Assembly: GCA_007121975.1 (NCBI GenBank)
Contig: SKJO01000429.1
Coordinates: 1 to 10,207 of the forward strand
DNA length: 10,207 nucleotides
Direction of reading: 5' to 3'
DNA from: Nitriliruptoraceae bacterium
GTDB lineage: Bacteria > Actinomycetota > Nitriliruptoria > Nitriliruptorales > Nitriliruptoraceae
A model generated the notes under the pieces. It saw only the letters and a list, made by a program, of their open reading frames with translations, searched no databases and was not told the origin of the DNA. Each line of letters begins with the position of its first letter. Position 1 is the first letter of the stretch. Shown here piece by piece: positions 1 through 6,917 of the stretch. A program made the position numbers and the translations under genes.

Positions 1-118
1 CAGCATCGGGGTGACGCCGGTCGCCCAGGACCACCGGGTCGGCGTCCAAGCCCTGCTCACGGAACCGGCGCACGTGGGCTGGAAGGCGGGTGCGGGCCTC
101 GCTGATCGTCTCCGGCAT
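1..118 (-). CDS. Phd/YefM-like antitoxin, N-terminal part (cut by window edge)
   Basis: The minus-strand frame begins with ATG at 118 and runs off the left edge, giving 39 residues that start MPETISEARTRLPAHVRRF. The block ISEARTRL near residue 5, an amphipathic helix, and then PVVLGDRR around residues 29-36 are the N-terminal signature of Phd/YefM (prevent-host-death) antitoxins. In that family this part forms the DNA-binding dimer and the missing C-terminus wraps the toxin. The start is supported by AGGAG at 124-128, five bases from the ATG, and by a promoter with an inverted repeat directly upstream, as expected for an autoregulated toxin-antitoxin operon. Any cognate toxin would lie outside the window to the left. 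It is too short to exclude another small regulator with a similar N-terminus. Confidence 0.68.
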   Translation of the reverse strand, partial: MPETISEARTRLPAHVRRFREQGLDADPVVLGDRRHPDA

Positions 119-127
119 CACCACTCC

Positions 128-145
128 TGTACGTCATCACGTACA
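128..145. promoter_or_regulatory. Operator-like perfect inverted repeat
   Basis: The sequence TGTACGTCATCACGTACA is a perfect 7-base inverted repeat (TGTACGT / ACGTACA) around a 4-base centre. It covers the last base of the -10 box, the predicted transcription start and the edge of the ribosome binding site. A protein bound here would block both polymerase and translation initiation. Autorepression by the downstream Phd-like protein is the natural inference. Confidence 0.6.
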
Positions 146-173
146 TACTACGCTGCGGGCGGCCAAGTGCCAA
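145..173 (-). promoter_or_regulatory. Promoter of the Phd-like antitoxin gene
   Basis: On the minus strand a -35 box TTGGCA (168-173, five of six to TTGACA) is followed by a 17-base spacer and a -10 box TAGTAT (145-150, four of six to TATAAT). Spacing is optimal. The predicted transcription start is near 138, giving a leader of about 20 bases with AGGAG just before the ATG. Confidence 0.65.
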
Positions 174-259
174 CAAGTTCCTCAACCTGGCGAATCCGGG
201 CGTTTCCGCACGGTCACGAGCGGGTCTCGCCGTAGAACACCAGTCCTCGCTGCGTCAGC

Positions 260-928
260 TCACGAGGCGCGGGCGACGAGCGCGAAACGTTCATCGTGTA
301 CCGCTCGGCCCCACAGCTGCGGGTCGTCGCTGAGGTCGTGGACGGCGAACGCCTCGACCAGCGGTGCCAGGGCGGCGGCGAGGGTGGCGGCGCCGACTCC
401 GTCCAGCCACGGGAGCGCGGCTTCCAGGTCCGGGTCGCCCTCGTCGGTGGTGCCGTCGGGCTGGTCCCAGCGACCTTCGATCAGCACCAACGTCCCGCCC
501 GGCCGCAGCAGTCGGGTCCAGGTCGCCAGCGTCCGGTGCGGGTCGGGCAGAGTCCAGAGCAGATGCCGGGCCAGCACCACGTCCACGGACGCAGGCGCGA
601 CCGGCGGATCGGCCGCGTCCCCCTGCTGGAACTCGACGTCAACGCCGGCCGTCGCCGCCTTGGCACGCGCGACCCGAACCATCTGGGCGGACAGATCGAC
701 ACCCCGCAGGCCGTAACCCTCGCCAGCGAGCAGCACCGACAGCGTGCCGGTGCCACAGCCGAGGTCGACCACCTCGGCCCGCGGGGCCGGCAGCCACGAC
801 CGCAATCGAGCCATCCACGCTAGGCGGACGAGGCGAGCCGACAGGCCGTGGTCCGGCTCGTCGTCGAAGTCCACCGCCTGCGCGTCCCAGAACGCAGCGA
901 CGCGATCGCGCACGTTCTCGGCCATCAT
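260..928 (-). CDS. Class I SAM-dependent methyltransferase
   Basis: 222 residues with a Rossmann methyltransferase core. Motif I is VVDLGCGTGTLSVLL (53-67, SAM binding), and the acidic end of strand beta-2 is GVDLS (76-80). GDAADPP (103-109) is the adenine-side loop, ARHLLWTLPDP (120-130) is motif IV-like, and LLRPGGTLVLIE (140-151) is motif VI-like. The N-terminal FWDAQAVDFDDEPDHG is typical of small UbiE/Methyltransf_11-type enzymes of this length. The acceptor substrate cannot be read from sequence. AAGGGG (931-936) abuts the first ATG (928). The second ATG (925) has slightly better spacing, so the true start may be one codon later. It lies 24 bases downstream of the decayed hydrolase on the same strand, so the two probably shared a transcript once. 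Confidence 0.88.
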   Translation of the reverse strand: MMAENVRDRVAAFWDAQAVDFDDEPDHGLSARLVRLAWMARLRSWLPAPRAEVVDLGCGTGTLSVLLAGEGYGLRGVDLSAQMVRVARAKAATAGVDVEFQQGDAADPPVAPASVDVVLARHLLWTLPDPHRTLATWTRLLRPGGTLVLIEGRWDQPDGTTDEGDPDLEAALPWLDGVGAATLAAALAPLVEAFAVHDLSDDPQLWGRAVHDERFALVARAS

Positions 929-952
929 CCCCCCTTGACGTCCGCAACCTAC

Positions 953-1291
953 TCACCCCACGCGGGCGCTGCAGAGACCGCTCGCGCGGATCCTGGCGAG
1001 GTCGTTACCGCGTGACGAGGCGAAGGTGGACGCCATGACGGTGAGTGAGCGCGCCCGGTGCGGGTGTCGGAGCGCGAAGAGTTGGGTCATCATCCCGTCC
1101 ATCGAGAGGCCGACGATGTGAGCCTGCTCGATGCGGAACGCGTCGAGCAGTACGTCCGTGAAGACCGGCTCCCATGCCGTTGCCTGACGCGCCCCTCCCG
1201 TCAACAGCAGCCCCACGTCTGCGCTCGCCCCCGTCCGGTCGGCCCGGACCTCCACGTCGTCGATGGCGACCGTCCGCTCAAGCCTTGGCAC
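953..1291 (-). pseudogene. Alpha/beta-hydrolase remnant with internal deletion and lost C-terminus
   Basis: From a GTG at 1291 the frame reads VPRLERTVAIDDVEV, then LLLTGGARQATAWEPVF, which matches the start of a common actinobacterial alpha/beta-hydrolase family (about 280-300 residues). It then jumps straight to DVLLDAFRIEQAHIVGLSMDG, the helix and nucleophile elbow. The roughly 30-35 residues that normally lie between, including the RYDHRDTGRS-like strand and loop, are absent. The elbow is GLSMDG instead of the usual GxSxGG, so a conserved glycine is replaced by Asp. Similarity fades after SLTVMAST, and the frame ends about 30 residues later, before the acid and His of the triad. Total length is 112 residues. 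I call it a non-functional remnant. Confidence 0.75.
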
Positions 1292-1618
1292 AGCCCACCC
1301 CCGCCGTCCACTCCCTCGGACCGCTCCCTCGGACGGCTCAGGCGCCGTAACTACCGGAGCACACGATCGCACCCACGTCGGCCCGATGCCCCTGCCGATG
1401 CTGGCCAAGTGCGGTCGATGTCGAAGGGCCGCAGTCGCGGACCCCCTCGGCCTGCGTTCGTCCTCGCCGAATGGGATGCCGCCAGCGCAACGGACATGAG
1501 CGTCTGGCCGACGACGAGCGGGCGACCGACGAATCACGGCGATGGCGCGGCTCTCCGCCTAGTGCTAACCATGAGGGCGTTATGCTGCGGCAACCCGACC
1601 GTAGGAGCGGGGAATCGA
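1292..1618. other. Gene-free stretch between hydrolase remnant and nitroreductase-like gene
   Basis: About 330 bases are open in several frames, as expected at this GC content, but no frame shows a recognisable family or a well-placed ribosome binding site. The long plus frame that continues from 1058 into the next gene translates here to low-complexity Arg/Pro/Ser-rich sequence. The stretch probably holds the promoter of the 1619 gene and possibly eroded coding sequence. I see no strong -35/-10 pair. Confidence 0.5.
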
Positions 1619-3001
1619 GTGACCCACGACGACTCCGCCACACCGCCGCACTGGCGGGGCTACCCGCTGTTCGAGGCGCTGCACGGCCGCCGGTCGCGAC
1701 GGGTCGGCATCGGCAATCGCGTGCCGGGTCCGCTGGCGCACCATACCGATGCCGAACCGGTGCCGCTGACCGAGGAGGAGGAAGCCGTCCTGGCCTTCGC
1801 CGCCTGCGGCTTCACCGGGCCTGCCCTCTCCGACCTCGACCTCGCGCCCGACGGGGCCGCGACGATGATGTCGGGCTTGCAGGGCCGGACCGTCAGCAGT
1901 CTCGATGCCATCCAGGCCGTGGCGGTGGTGGTGACCAATGACGAGGCCACTTACCTGTTGCGGCGACCAGCGGACCTCGCACCGGCAGAGGTCGCCCGGC
2001 TGGGGGAGCTGTCGGCCGCCCGCGACTACGTGGGTCTCGCCCGCGCCAGCCGTGTACGACTGCGCGACGGACGGGCCCGGCCGGACGCCGACCCCGGCCA
2101 GAACGTGGCGCTCAACCGGTGGGGGCTGCACGCGCCGGGGTCCAGCTACTTCCTGCCGATCAACGACCTGACCTACGCCTACATCAACGTGCTGCTGGAG
2201 GTGCTGGCCGAGCACAGCGGCTGGTTCATCGTCGACGAGCGCCGGAGCTTCCTGCCCGCTGGCCTCGCCGGCTTCGCACGGCGCAAGGGAGGACACCTCG
2301 ACGACGACCCGGCAGCGGGCCGCACCGTGACGATCGAGGCGTTCGAGCGGTCGCTCGGCGAGCTGCTCAGCGTCGAGCAGGGCATGGTCGCGCAGAACCT
2401 CGGGCTGGCCTGCGAGGCGCTCGGGCTCGGCGGCTACACCAACTTCGCCGGCTTCGACGCGCCCTGGTTCCAGGAGCTCGGCTTCCGCATGGCCAGCATG
2501 CCCGCCAGCCGCTTCCTGGGGATGGCCGCGCCGCTGCGGCTGCTACTACGGCTGCGGCAGGACCCACCCGTCCACTACCCCTTGGGGCTGGAGACCACCG
2601 ACGGCGAGGTCCTGCTGCGCAGCTACGCCCCGCCGTATTTCCCGTCGATGCGGGCGGCCGTGGAGGCCGTGGTGCAGCGCAAGCTCGGACCGGACGGCAT
2701 CTATCGTGGCCGCGTCGGCGAGGGAGCGTGGCAGGACCCCGCAGCCATCGGCACCGGGATCTCGGCGATCAGCAACGAGGCAGTGGCAGCGACGGTGGCC
2801 TACTGCGAGTACGTCGCCGAGCGATACGGGCGTTTCCCCGCCTACATCCCCCCGTTCCGGGCCGTGTGCGGGTTCCAGGCTCAGCACCTCGACACAGCCT
2901 TCTACGACCGCTACTACCGCCCCGAAGCGCTGCCCGAGCAGCACCGCCGGCACTTCTCCTCGGAGCTGCATGGCGATGACGCTCCTGCCGACCGAGCGTG
3001 A
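1619..3001 (+). CDS. Nitroreductase-like protein of uncharacterised family
   Basis: 460 residues from GTG 1619, chosen because GGAG (1604-1607) and GGGGA (1609-1613) lie just upstream and the protein-like composition begins here. The N-terminus has FEALHGRRSRR (18-28), then PLTEEEEAVLAFAACGFTG (49-67). This mirrors the flavin-phosphate-binding RRSxR and first helix of FMN nitroreductases. The second signature is VEQGMVAQNLGLACEALGLGG (252-272), resembling the central helix and loop of that fold. Between them NRWGLHAPGSSYFLPINDLTYAYIN (166-190) and the C-terminal block around GTGISAISNEAVAATVAYCEYV (378-399) look conserved but unknown to me. The protein is about twice the size of a classical nitroreductase, recalling the larger SagB-type proteins. 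It is soluble, with no signal peptide or membrane segment. It converges on the next gene with a 31-base gap. Confidence that it is a gene is high; confidence in the fold assignment is moderate and the substrate is unknown. Confidence 0.8.
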   Translation: MTHDDSATPPHWRGYPLFEALHGRRSRRVGIGNRVPGPLAHHTDAEPVPLTEEEEAVLAFAACGFTGPALSDLDLAPDGAATMMSGLQGRTVSSLDAIQAVAVVVTNDEATYLLRRPADLAPAEVARLGELSAARDYVGLARASRVRLRDGRARPDADPGQNVALNRWGLHAPGSSYFLPINDLTYAYINVLLEVLAEHSGWFIVDERRSFLPAGLAGFARRKGGHLDDDPAAGRTVTIEAFERSLGELLSVEQGMVAQNLGLACEALGLGGYTNFAGFDAPWFQELGFRMASMPASRFLGMAAPLRLLLRLRQDPPVHYPLGLETTDGEVLLRSYAPPYFPSMRAAVEAVVQRKLGPDGIYRGRVGEGAWQDPAAIGTGISAISNEAVAATVAYCEYVAERYGRFPAYIPPFRAVCGFQAQHLDTAFYDRYYRPEALPEQHRRHFSSELHGDDAPADRA

Positions 3002-3032
3002 CAGCGAAGGGTGTTGTGCTCCGGTCGCCGCG

Positions 3033-3878
3033 TCAGGTGCCTTCAGCCCAGGTGAGCATGGCGTCGACCAGCCCCTGCGGGCACTCCCACGGGGTGAAGT
3101 GCCCGCAGGCCTCGAGGATGGCCACCGCCGGTGACGGGAGCAGCTCCTCGAGGCCTCGGCCGGGTCCTCGCCAGGGCTGGAACGGATCGTCGGCGCCCCA
3201 CACGAGCTGACAGGGCACGGCGAGCTCGCCGAGGCCGACCGTCACCTGGGCGGTGTCCCGCGGGGTGAGTGCCACCAGGTGGCGCTCGAACGCCGCCCGA
3301 CCGGCAGGGTCGCGGCACTTGCCGTCCCACAGGACGGCGTCGATGCCGTCCGCGGCAGCGGCGTCGGCGAACGCTCGGCGGATCTGCCAGCGCATGACCG
3401 GGTTGGGCACGAGGCCGAGTCGCGTCGCCGCCCGGTACCCGCCGACCCGGGACACGGCCTTGGCGAAGCGGGCCCGCGGCGCTGGCCACCACCCGTCGGC
3501 GATCGCGTTGGTCAGCGTCAGCCGACCCACGCTGCTCGGATGGCGCACCGCCATGATCTGCGCGACGGCCCCGCCCGAGTCGTGCCCGACGATCCAGGCG
3601 GGCGCCGATCCACGATCGGCGAGCCAGTCGGCGATGAGTCGCGCCGATCCGGCCAGCGAGTGATCTGCGGTCGGCGGCAGCCGCGTTCGCCCGTAGCCGG
3701 GCAGGTCCGGCGCCAAGCCTTGATACCCCGCATGCGCGAGCCGGACGAGCACCCGCTCCCAGACCGCCGCGCCGGTCGGGATGCCGTGCAGCAGCACCAC
3801 CGGCGGTCCTTTGCCGGCGGTCAGCGCGGATACCTCTGCGTCGCCGACGGCCGCGCTCTGCCGCTCTACCGTTCGCAT
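3033..3878 (-). CDS. Alpha/beta-hydrolase with Asp nucleophile (epoxide hydrolase/dehalogenase-like)
   Basis: 281 residues from ATG 3878, preceded by GGAG eight bases upstream. Landmarks are the oxyanion HGIP (31-34), PDLPGYG (58-63), and the nucleophile elbow GHDSGG (98-103), in which Asp100 occupies the position that is Ser in esterases. WGADDPF (227-233) supplies the acid and GH at 259-260 the catalytic His. Asp at this position is the hallmark of epoxide hydrolases and haloalkane/haloacetate dehalogenases, which form a covalent alkyl-enzyme ester. Lid residues such as the epoxide-hydrolase tyrosines are not clear to me, so reaction type is open. Some annotated relatives are simply called alpha/beta fold hydrolase. 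It lies 213 bases downstream of the DUF5995 gene on the same strand, without obvious coupling. An upstream in-frame extension to 4070 is Arg-rich, not family-like, and rejected. Confidence 0.85.
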   Translation of the reverse strand: MRTVERQSAAVGDAEVSALTAGKGPPVVLLHGIPTGAAVWERVLVRLAHAGYQGLAPDLPGYGRTRLPPTADHSLAGSARLIADWLADRGSAPAWIVGHDSGGAVAQIMAVRHPSSVGRLTLTNAIADGWWPAPRARFAKAVSRVGGYRAATRLGLVPNPVMRWQIRRAFADAAAADGIDAVLWDGKCRDPAGRAAFERHLVALTPRDTAQVTVGLGELAVPCQLVWGADDPFQPWRGPGRGLEELLPSPAVAILEACGHFTPWECPQGLVDAMLTWAEGT

Positions 3879-4091
3879 GTGGCCGCTCCAGTCTCCGCCC
3901 CGGCCGGTGTGCCCTCCGGACGCATACCAACCACAGATGGTACGCCCGCGGCGTCGCACTCGTGATCGCCATCCTCGGGGTTGTCGGGTTTGCCCCGTTG
4001 CGAACCACCGGGTCGCGAACACCGCCGGGTGTACGGGCCTCGCACTGGCCATGACCGGCCCGTCTCGCACTTCGGCGCCGCGGACGCCGCA

Positions 4092-4856
4092 TCACCGCGG
4101 TCCGTCGAGCTGCACCCCGAAGCCATCGCGTGCCAGGCGGAGCACCACCTGTCCCGGGGCACGGAGATCCGTCACCTTCTGGGCCGACAGCACCTCCAGC
4201 TCCCGGAGCCGCTCGTCGAGTTCGCCGACACGTCGTGCCCGGCTCAGCAGCACCGCGTTGTGCCACACCTTCGCGCGCGACTCCCTCAGGAACCGCCGGG
4301 TCGCCCGCCGGTTGAACGGCGTCAACGCGCGGTCGAGCAACGTGCGGTCACCGGGCTGCTCGAAGGCCCGCAGCTCCCGGTCCTCGGCCTTGACCCGCGA
4401 CGCGAGGATCTCGTCGATGTGCTCGTGATCGGCCCGGCGACGTGCGAGCAGCGCCGGGGTGTCGAACTCCTCGTCGGTGATGACCGCGAGCAGCGCCTGT
4501 GGCAGATCGTAGTTGATGTGGGCGTTCATCCCCACCAGCAGATGCCGCAGCGGGGGCAGCCGTTGCTGGCCGCGCCCCGAGGAGAAGGCGACCTGCCACG
4601 GCTCCGGCGCCGTCCCCGCACTCGTCCACTGCTCCAGTGCGTCGAGGTAGAGGTCAGCGAACGCGATGTCCCACTGCTCGGTCCAGTCCGGGTCGACGAA
4701 CCTGCCGGCTTCGAGATCAGCAGCGACGGCTTGGGTCGTGCGCAGGTACGTGGCGAGGAACACGGCGTTGTCACTGGTGTCGGGTGACTCCTGCAGCTGC
4801 TGCAACAGCGCATGCATCCGAGTGACTAGCCGGTCGATCCGCCGCGTCGTGTCCAC
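4092..4856 (-). CDS. DUF5995 family protein
   Basis: 254 residues from GTG 4856. GAGGAG (4865-4870) lies eight bases upstream and overlaps the stop codon of the preceding gene (TGAGGAG), so translation is probably coupled. The protein looks all-helical and soluble. Motif VGMNAHINYDLP (108-119) is the signature of DUF5995, and DHEHIDEIL (143-151) and KVWHNAVLL (196-204) carry further His/Asp residues. Clustered H113, D117, H144, H146 and H199 could form a metal site, but this is speculation from residue type only. The family has no established function that I know of. Being second in a two-gene operon with an MpaB-like heme oxygenase suggests it acts on the same substrate or product, or supports that enzyme. 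Confidence 0.85.
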   Translation of the reverse strand: MDTTRRIDRLVTRMHALLQQLQESPDTSDNAVFLATYLRTTQAVAADLEAGRFVDPDWTEQWDIAFADLYLDALEQWTSAGTAPEPWQVAFSSGRGQQRLPPLRHLLVGMNAHINYDLPQALLAVITDEEFDTPALLARRRADHEHIDEILASRVKAEDRELRAFEQPGDRTLLDRALTPFNRRATRRFLRESRAKVWHNAVLLSRARRVGELDERLRELEVLSAQKVTDLRAPGQVVLRLARDGFGVQLDGPR

Positions 4857-4868
4857 GCGCAGGACTCC

Positions 4869-5774
4869 TCAGGCGTTGCCGACCCCCGGCGGTGGGGGTC
4901 CGAGTCGGTCGATGGTGTAGCCCCGCGGGTACGAGCGATGGCGCTGCCGCGTGTGCCACACCGGGCGGCGACGTGGAGGCATCCGTGCCAGCGCCTTCGC
5001 CCGTGTCCGCATCGTCGCCTCGACGAGCCGGCGCTCCACCGCGGTGGGATGGGGGAAGCCGAACGCATCGAGCAGCGCAGCGTCCATCATGGCGTGCACC
5101 CCCCGAGCGCCGAGCGGCCACAGCGGCGCGGGCAGCAGCCAGCCGAGGAACAGATCGCGGGTGGCGCGACCCACGATCTCGTTGGAGCGCGCGTAACGGA
5201 AGTGCTCGACCTCGTACTCGCGGTTGAAGTGCTCGAAGGACGCGCGGTCGGTGGGCAGGTCCTCGATGCCCATGCGGGCGCCGACCTCGCGCCAGAACAG
5301 GAACGCGGACTCGCGCTCGTGCTCGGTAGGGGGGCGCCATCCGAAGCGGGCGATCCAGCGCTGCGGCTCGAACGTGAACGTGCTCAGCACGTACAGGTAA
5401 TCGACGTTGCGGATCCGGTACCGCCCGTGAAGGGCGTTCATCCGCGCGATCGCCCGCCGGCCCCGCGGGCTGTCGTAGCCGTGCTCGACGAACTCGGCGA
5501 TCAGCAGGTCGGTGTCGTCGTAGCGGCGCTGCGGGCGCTCGCGGAACTCGCCGGTGCGTGCCAGCAGACCGGAGATGCGCGGCGAGGCGAACGTCCGGAA
5601 CAGCGCGAACTCGAGTGCCCGGGTCGAATCCCACGGGAACTCCACCATCCCCGACAGGCGCACGATCTCCTGGTGGTCACGCTCGGGATCCAGGGATAGG
5701 ATCCGCTCACGCACGGCGAAGCGGCGGCGCGGACCGACACGCGACGCACGGCGCGGTGACCCGTGGGGTGGCAC
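4869..5774 (-). CDS. MpaB/DUF2236-type heme oxygenase (latex-clearing-protein superfamily)
   Basis: 301 residues from GTG 5774, preceded by GAGGAGG at seven bases. This strong site fixes the start against a much longer open frame (to 6140) that overlaps the divergent SDR. The sequence follows the MpaB/rubber-oxygenase catalytic domain. An N-terminal RRRFAVRERI, then LSLDPERDHQEIVRL (27-40), leads into STRALEFALFRTFASPRIS (50-68). RYDDT (84-88) puts Arg84 and Thr88 four apart, and MNALHGRY (112-119) supplies His116. These match the spacing of Arg164, Thr168 and axial His198 in the Lcp of Streptomyces K30. YLYVLSTFTFEPQRWIARFG (126-145) follows. Known members cleave isoprenoid double bonds oxidatively (rubber; the farnesyl chain in mycophenolate synthesis). 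No signal peptide is seen, so it is likely cytoplasmic or peripherally membrane-associated. It is the first gene of an operon with DUF5995 (12-base gap) and is divergent from an SDR gene. Confidence 0.85.
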   Translation of the reverse strand: MPPHGSPRRASRVGPRRRFAVRERILSLDPERDHQEIVRLSGMVEFPWDSTRALEFALFRTFASPRISGLLARTGEFRERPQRRYDDTDLLIAEFVEHGYDSPRGRRAIARMNALHGRYRIRNVDYLYVLSTFTFEPQRWIARFGWRPPTEHERESAFLFWREVGARMGIEDLPTDRASFEHFNREYEVEHFRYARSNEIVGRATRDLFLGWLLPAPLWPLGARGVHAMMDAALLDAFGFPHPTAVERRLVEATMRTRAKALARMPPRRRPVWHTRQRHRSYPRGYTIDRLGPPPPGVGNA

Positions 5775-5879
5775 CAACCCGCCTCCTCGTCCCCTGGGCC
5801 GCGCCCAGAACCTGGCTACGGAGGGGCGGGGCCGGGCAGGAGTGTACGGGACCAGGGGGCCAGGAGGGGGAGCAGATCG
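5775..5879. promoter_or_regulatory. Divergent intergenic region serving oxygenase operon and SDR gene
   Basis: The 105 bases between two divergent GTG/ATG starts must hold two promoters. A -10-like TACACT (minus strand, 5841-5846) would give the oxygenase a leader of about 60 bases, but no -35 box accompanies it. No convincing plus-strand pair is seen. Strong ribosome binding sites flank both ends (minus GAGGAGG; plus AGGAGGGGGAG). Shared control of the two units is likely but not shown. Confidence 0.4.
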
Positions 5880-6917
5880 ATGCGTGTACTGGTGACCGGT
5901 GGGACCGGGTTCGTCGGTGCCCACGTCGTCGGCGCGCTCCGGGCCCACGGCTACGCGGTGACGCTGCTGGCCCGACGCCCAGGACGCGTGGCCGATGCCT
6001 TGGAGCCGCTGGGCGTGGACACCGGCGATGTCGAGGTCGTCGTCGGCGAGGTCACCGACCCGCACGCGGTGGGGCGGGCGCTGCGGGGCGCGGACGCGCT
6101 CGTGCACGCCGCCAACATCTACAGCCTCCATCCGGCCCACACCTCGGCGATGTGGAGGGTCAACGTCGACGGCACCCGGCTGCTACTGCATGCTGCCATC
6201 GAGCGCGGCCTCAGCCCGGTCGTGTACGTGTCGTCGATGACCGCCCTGCTCCCCGGCGACGGGCTCACCCGCGACACGCCTGTCGGGGCGCCGCGCCTGC
6301 CCTACCCGCGCTCCAAGGCGGTGGCCGAGCGCATCGCCGCCCGGCTCCAGGACGACGGGGCTCCGGTCGTGATCACCAGCCCTGCGTCGGTGCAGGGGCC
6401 GCACGACCCCAACATGGGCGAGAGCGCGAAGGGGGTGCGTGCCCTGCTGCGCAGCGCCCCGCGCGTGTGCGCACCCGGCGGTTTCGGCGTGATAGACGTT
6501 CGCGACGTCGCCGCCGCCCACGTTCGCCTCCTCGAGCGACCGACCCGCCCTGCGCGCTACCTGATGGGTGGGCACTGGCTGTCGATGAACACGACCTACG
6601 AGTTGCTGGAGACGGTCACCGGCCGGCGCCTGCGCCGGCGCGACGTCCCGATCGGAGCGCTGCTGGCCGGAGGCCGCGCCGTGGACGTCGCTGCGCGTGT
6701 CGGCCTCGAAACGGGGTTCTCGCACGGCACGGCCTGGCTGATCGCCAACTTCGGGGCCTTCGACGATGCCGACACCCGGCGCGAGCTGGGCGTCCAGTGG
6801 CGCGACCCGGAGAACACCCTGCGCGATACGGTCGCCTGGCTGCACGCTGCGGGGCACCTCACGACTCGGCAGGCCGGCGACGCCGCGGTGTACGCCCTAG
6901 CGCCCTTGCGTCACTGA
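5880..6917 (+). CDS. Extended SDR: NAD-dependent epimerase/dehydratase or ketoreductase-like
   Basis: 345 residues from ATG 5880, preceded by AGGAGGGGGAG at seven bases. The N-terminus MRVLVTGGTGFVGAHVV has the GxxGxxG dinucleotide-binding motif of extended short-chain dehydrogenases (residues 7-13). DALVHAAN (72-79) is the usual second motif, YVSSM (116-120) carries the catalytic Ser, and YPRSK (142-146) is the YxxxK active site. The C-terminal part ending in TLRDTVAWLHAAG (313-325) is like dihydroflavonol-4-reductase/3-beta-hydroxysteroid dehydrogenase relatives. These act on hydroxyl or keto groups of lipophilic alcohols and sugar nucleotides; the exact substrate is undetermined. Lacking membrane segments, it is cytosolic. 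It is divergent from the heme oxygenase operon and its last 21 bases overlap the end of the convergent membrane-protein gene. Confidence 0.9.
   Translation: MRVLVTGGTGFVGAHVVGALRAHGYAVTLLARRPGRVADALEPLGVDTGDVEVVVGEVTDPHAVGRALRGADALVHAANIYSLHPAHTSAMWRVNVDGTRLLLHAAIERGLSPVVYVSSMTALLPGDGLTRDTPVGAPRLPYPRSKAVAERIAARLQDDGAPVVITSPASVQGPHDPNMGESAKGVRALLRSAPRVCAPGGFGVIDVRDVAAAHVRLLERPTRPARYLMGGHWLSMNTTYELLETVTGRRLRRRDVPIGALLAGGRAVDVAARVGLETGFSHGTAWLIANFGAFDDADTRRELGVQWRDPENTLRDTVAWLHAAGHLTTRQAGDAAVYALAPLRH

Noticed and set aside
214..294. Minus-strand 26-codon frame ending LVFYGETRS
   Set aside because: Looks protein-like at its C-terminus but overlaps the methyltransferase end, has no ribosome binding site, and is too short to support.
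90..716. Long plus-strand frames opposite the methyltransferase
   Set aside because: Arg/Ser/Pro-rich antisense shadows of a clearly recognisable minus-strand enzyme.
1058..1618. In-frame N-terminal extension of the nitroreductase-like gene (187 codons)
   Set aside because: Low-complexity composition, antisense overlap with the hydrolase remnant, and a good GTG start with ribosome binding site at 1619.
3002..3032. Terminator between the convergent nitroreductase-like and hydrolase genes
   Set aside because: No stable hairpin with a T-tract is visible in the 31 bases.
3879..4070. In-frame upstream extension of the Asp-nucleophile hydrolase
   Set aside because: Arg/Trp-rich, unlike the family. 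ATG 3878 has a good ribosome binding site and yields the standard length.
5775..6140. In-frame upstream extension of the MpaB-like gene
   Set aside because: It overlaps the start of the SDR on the other strand and does not match the family; GAGGAGG seven bases before GTG 5774 marks the start.
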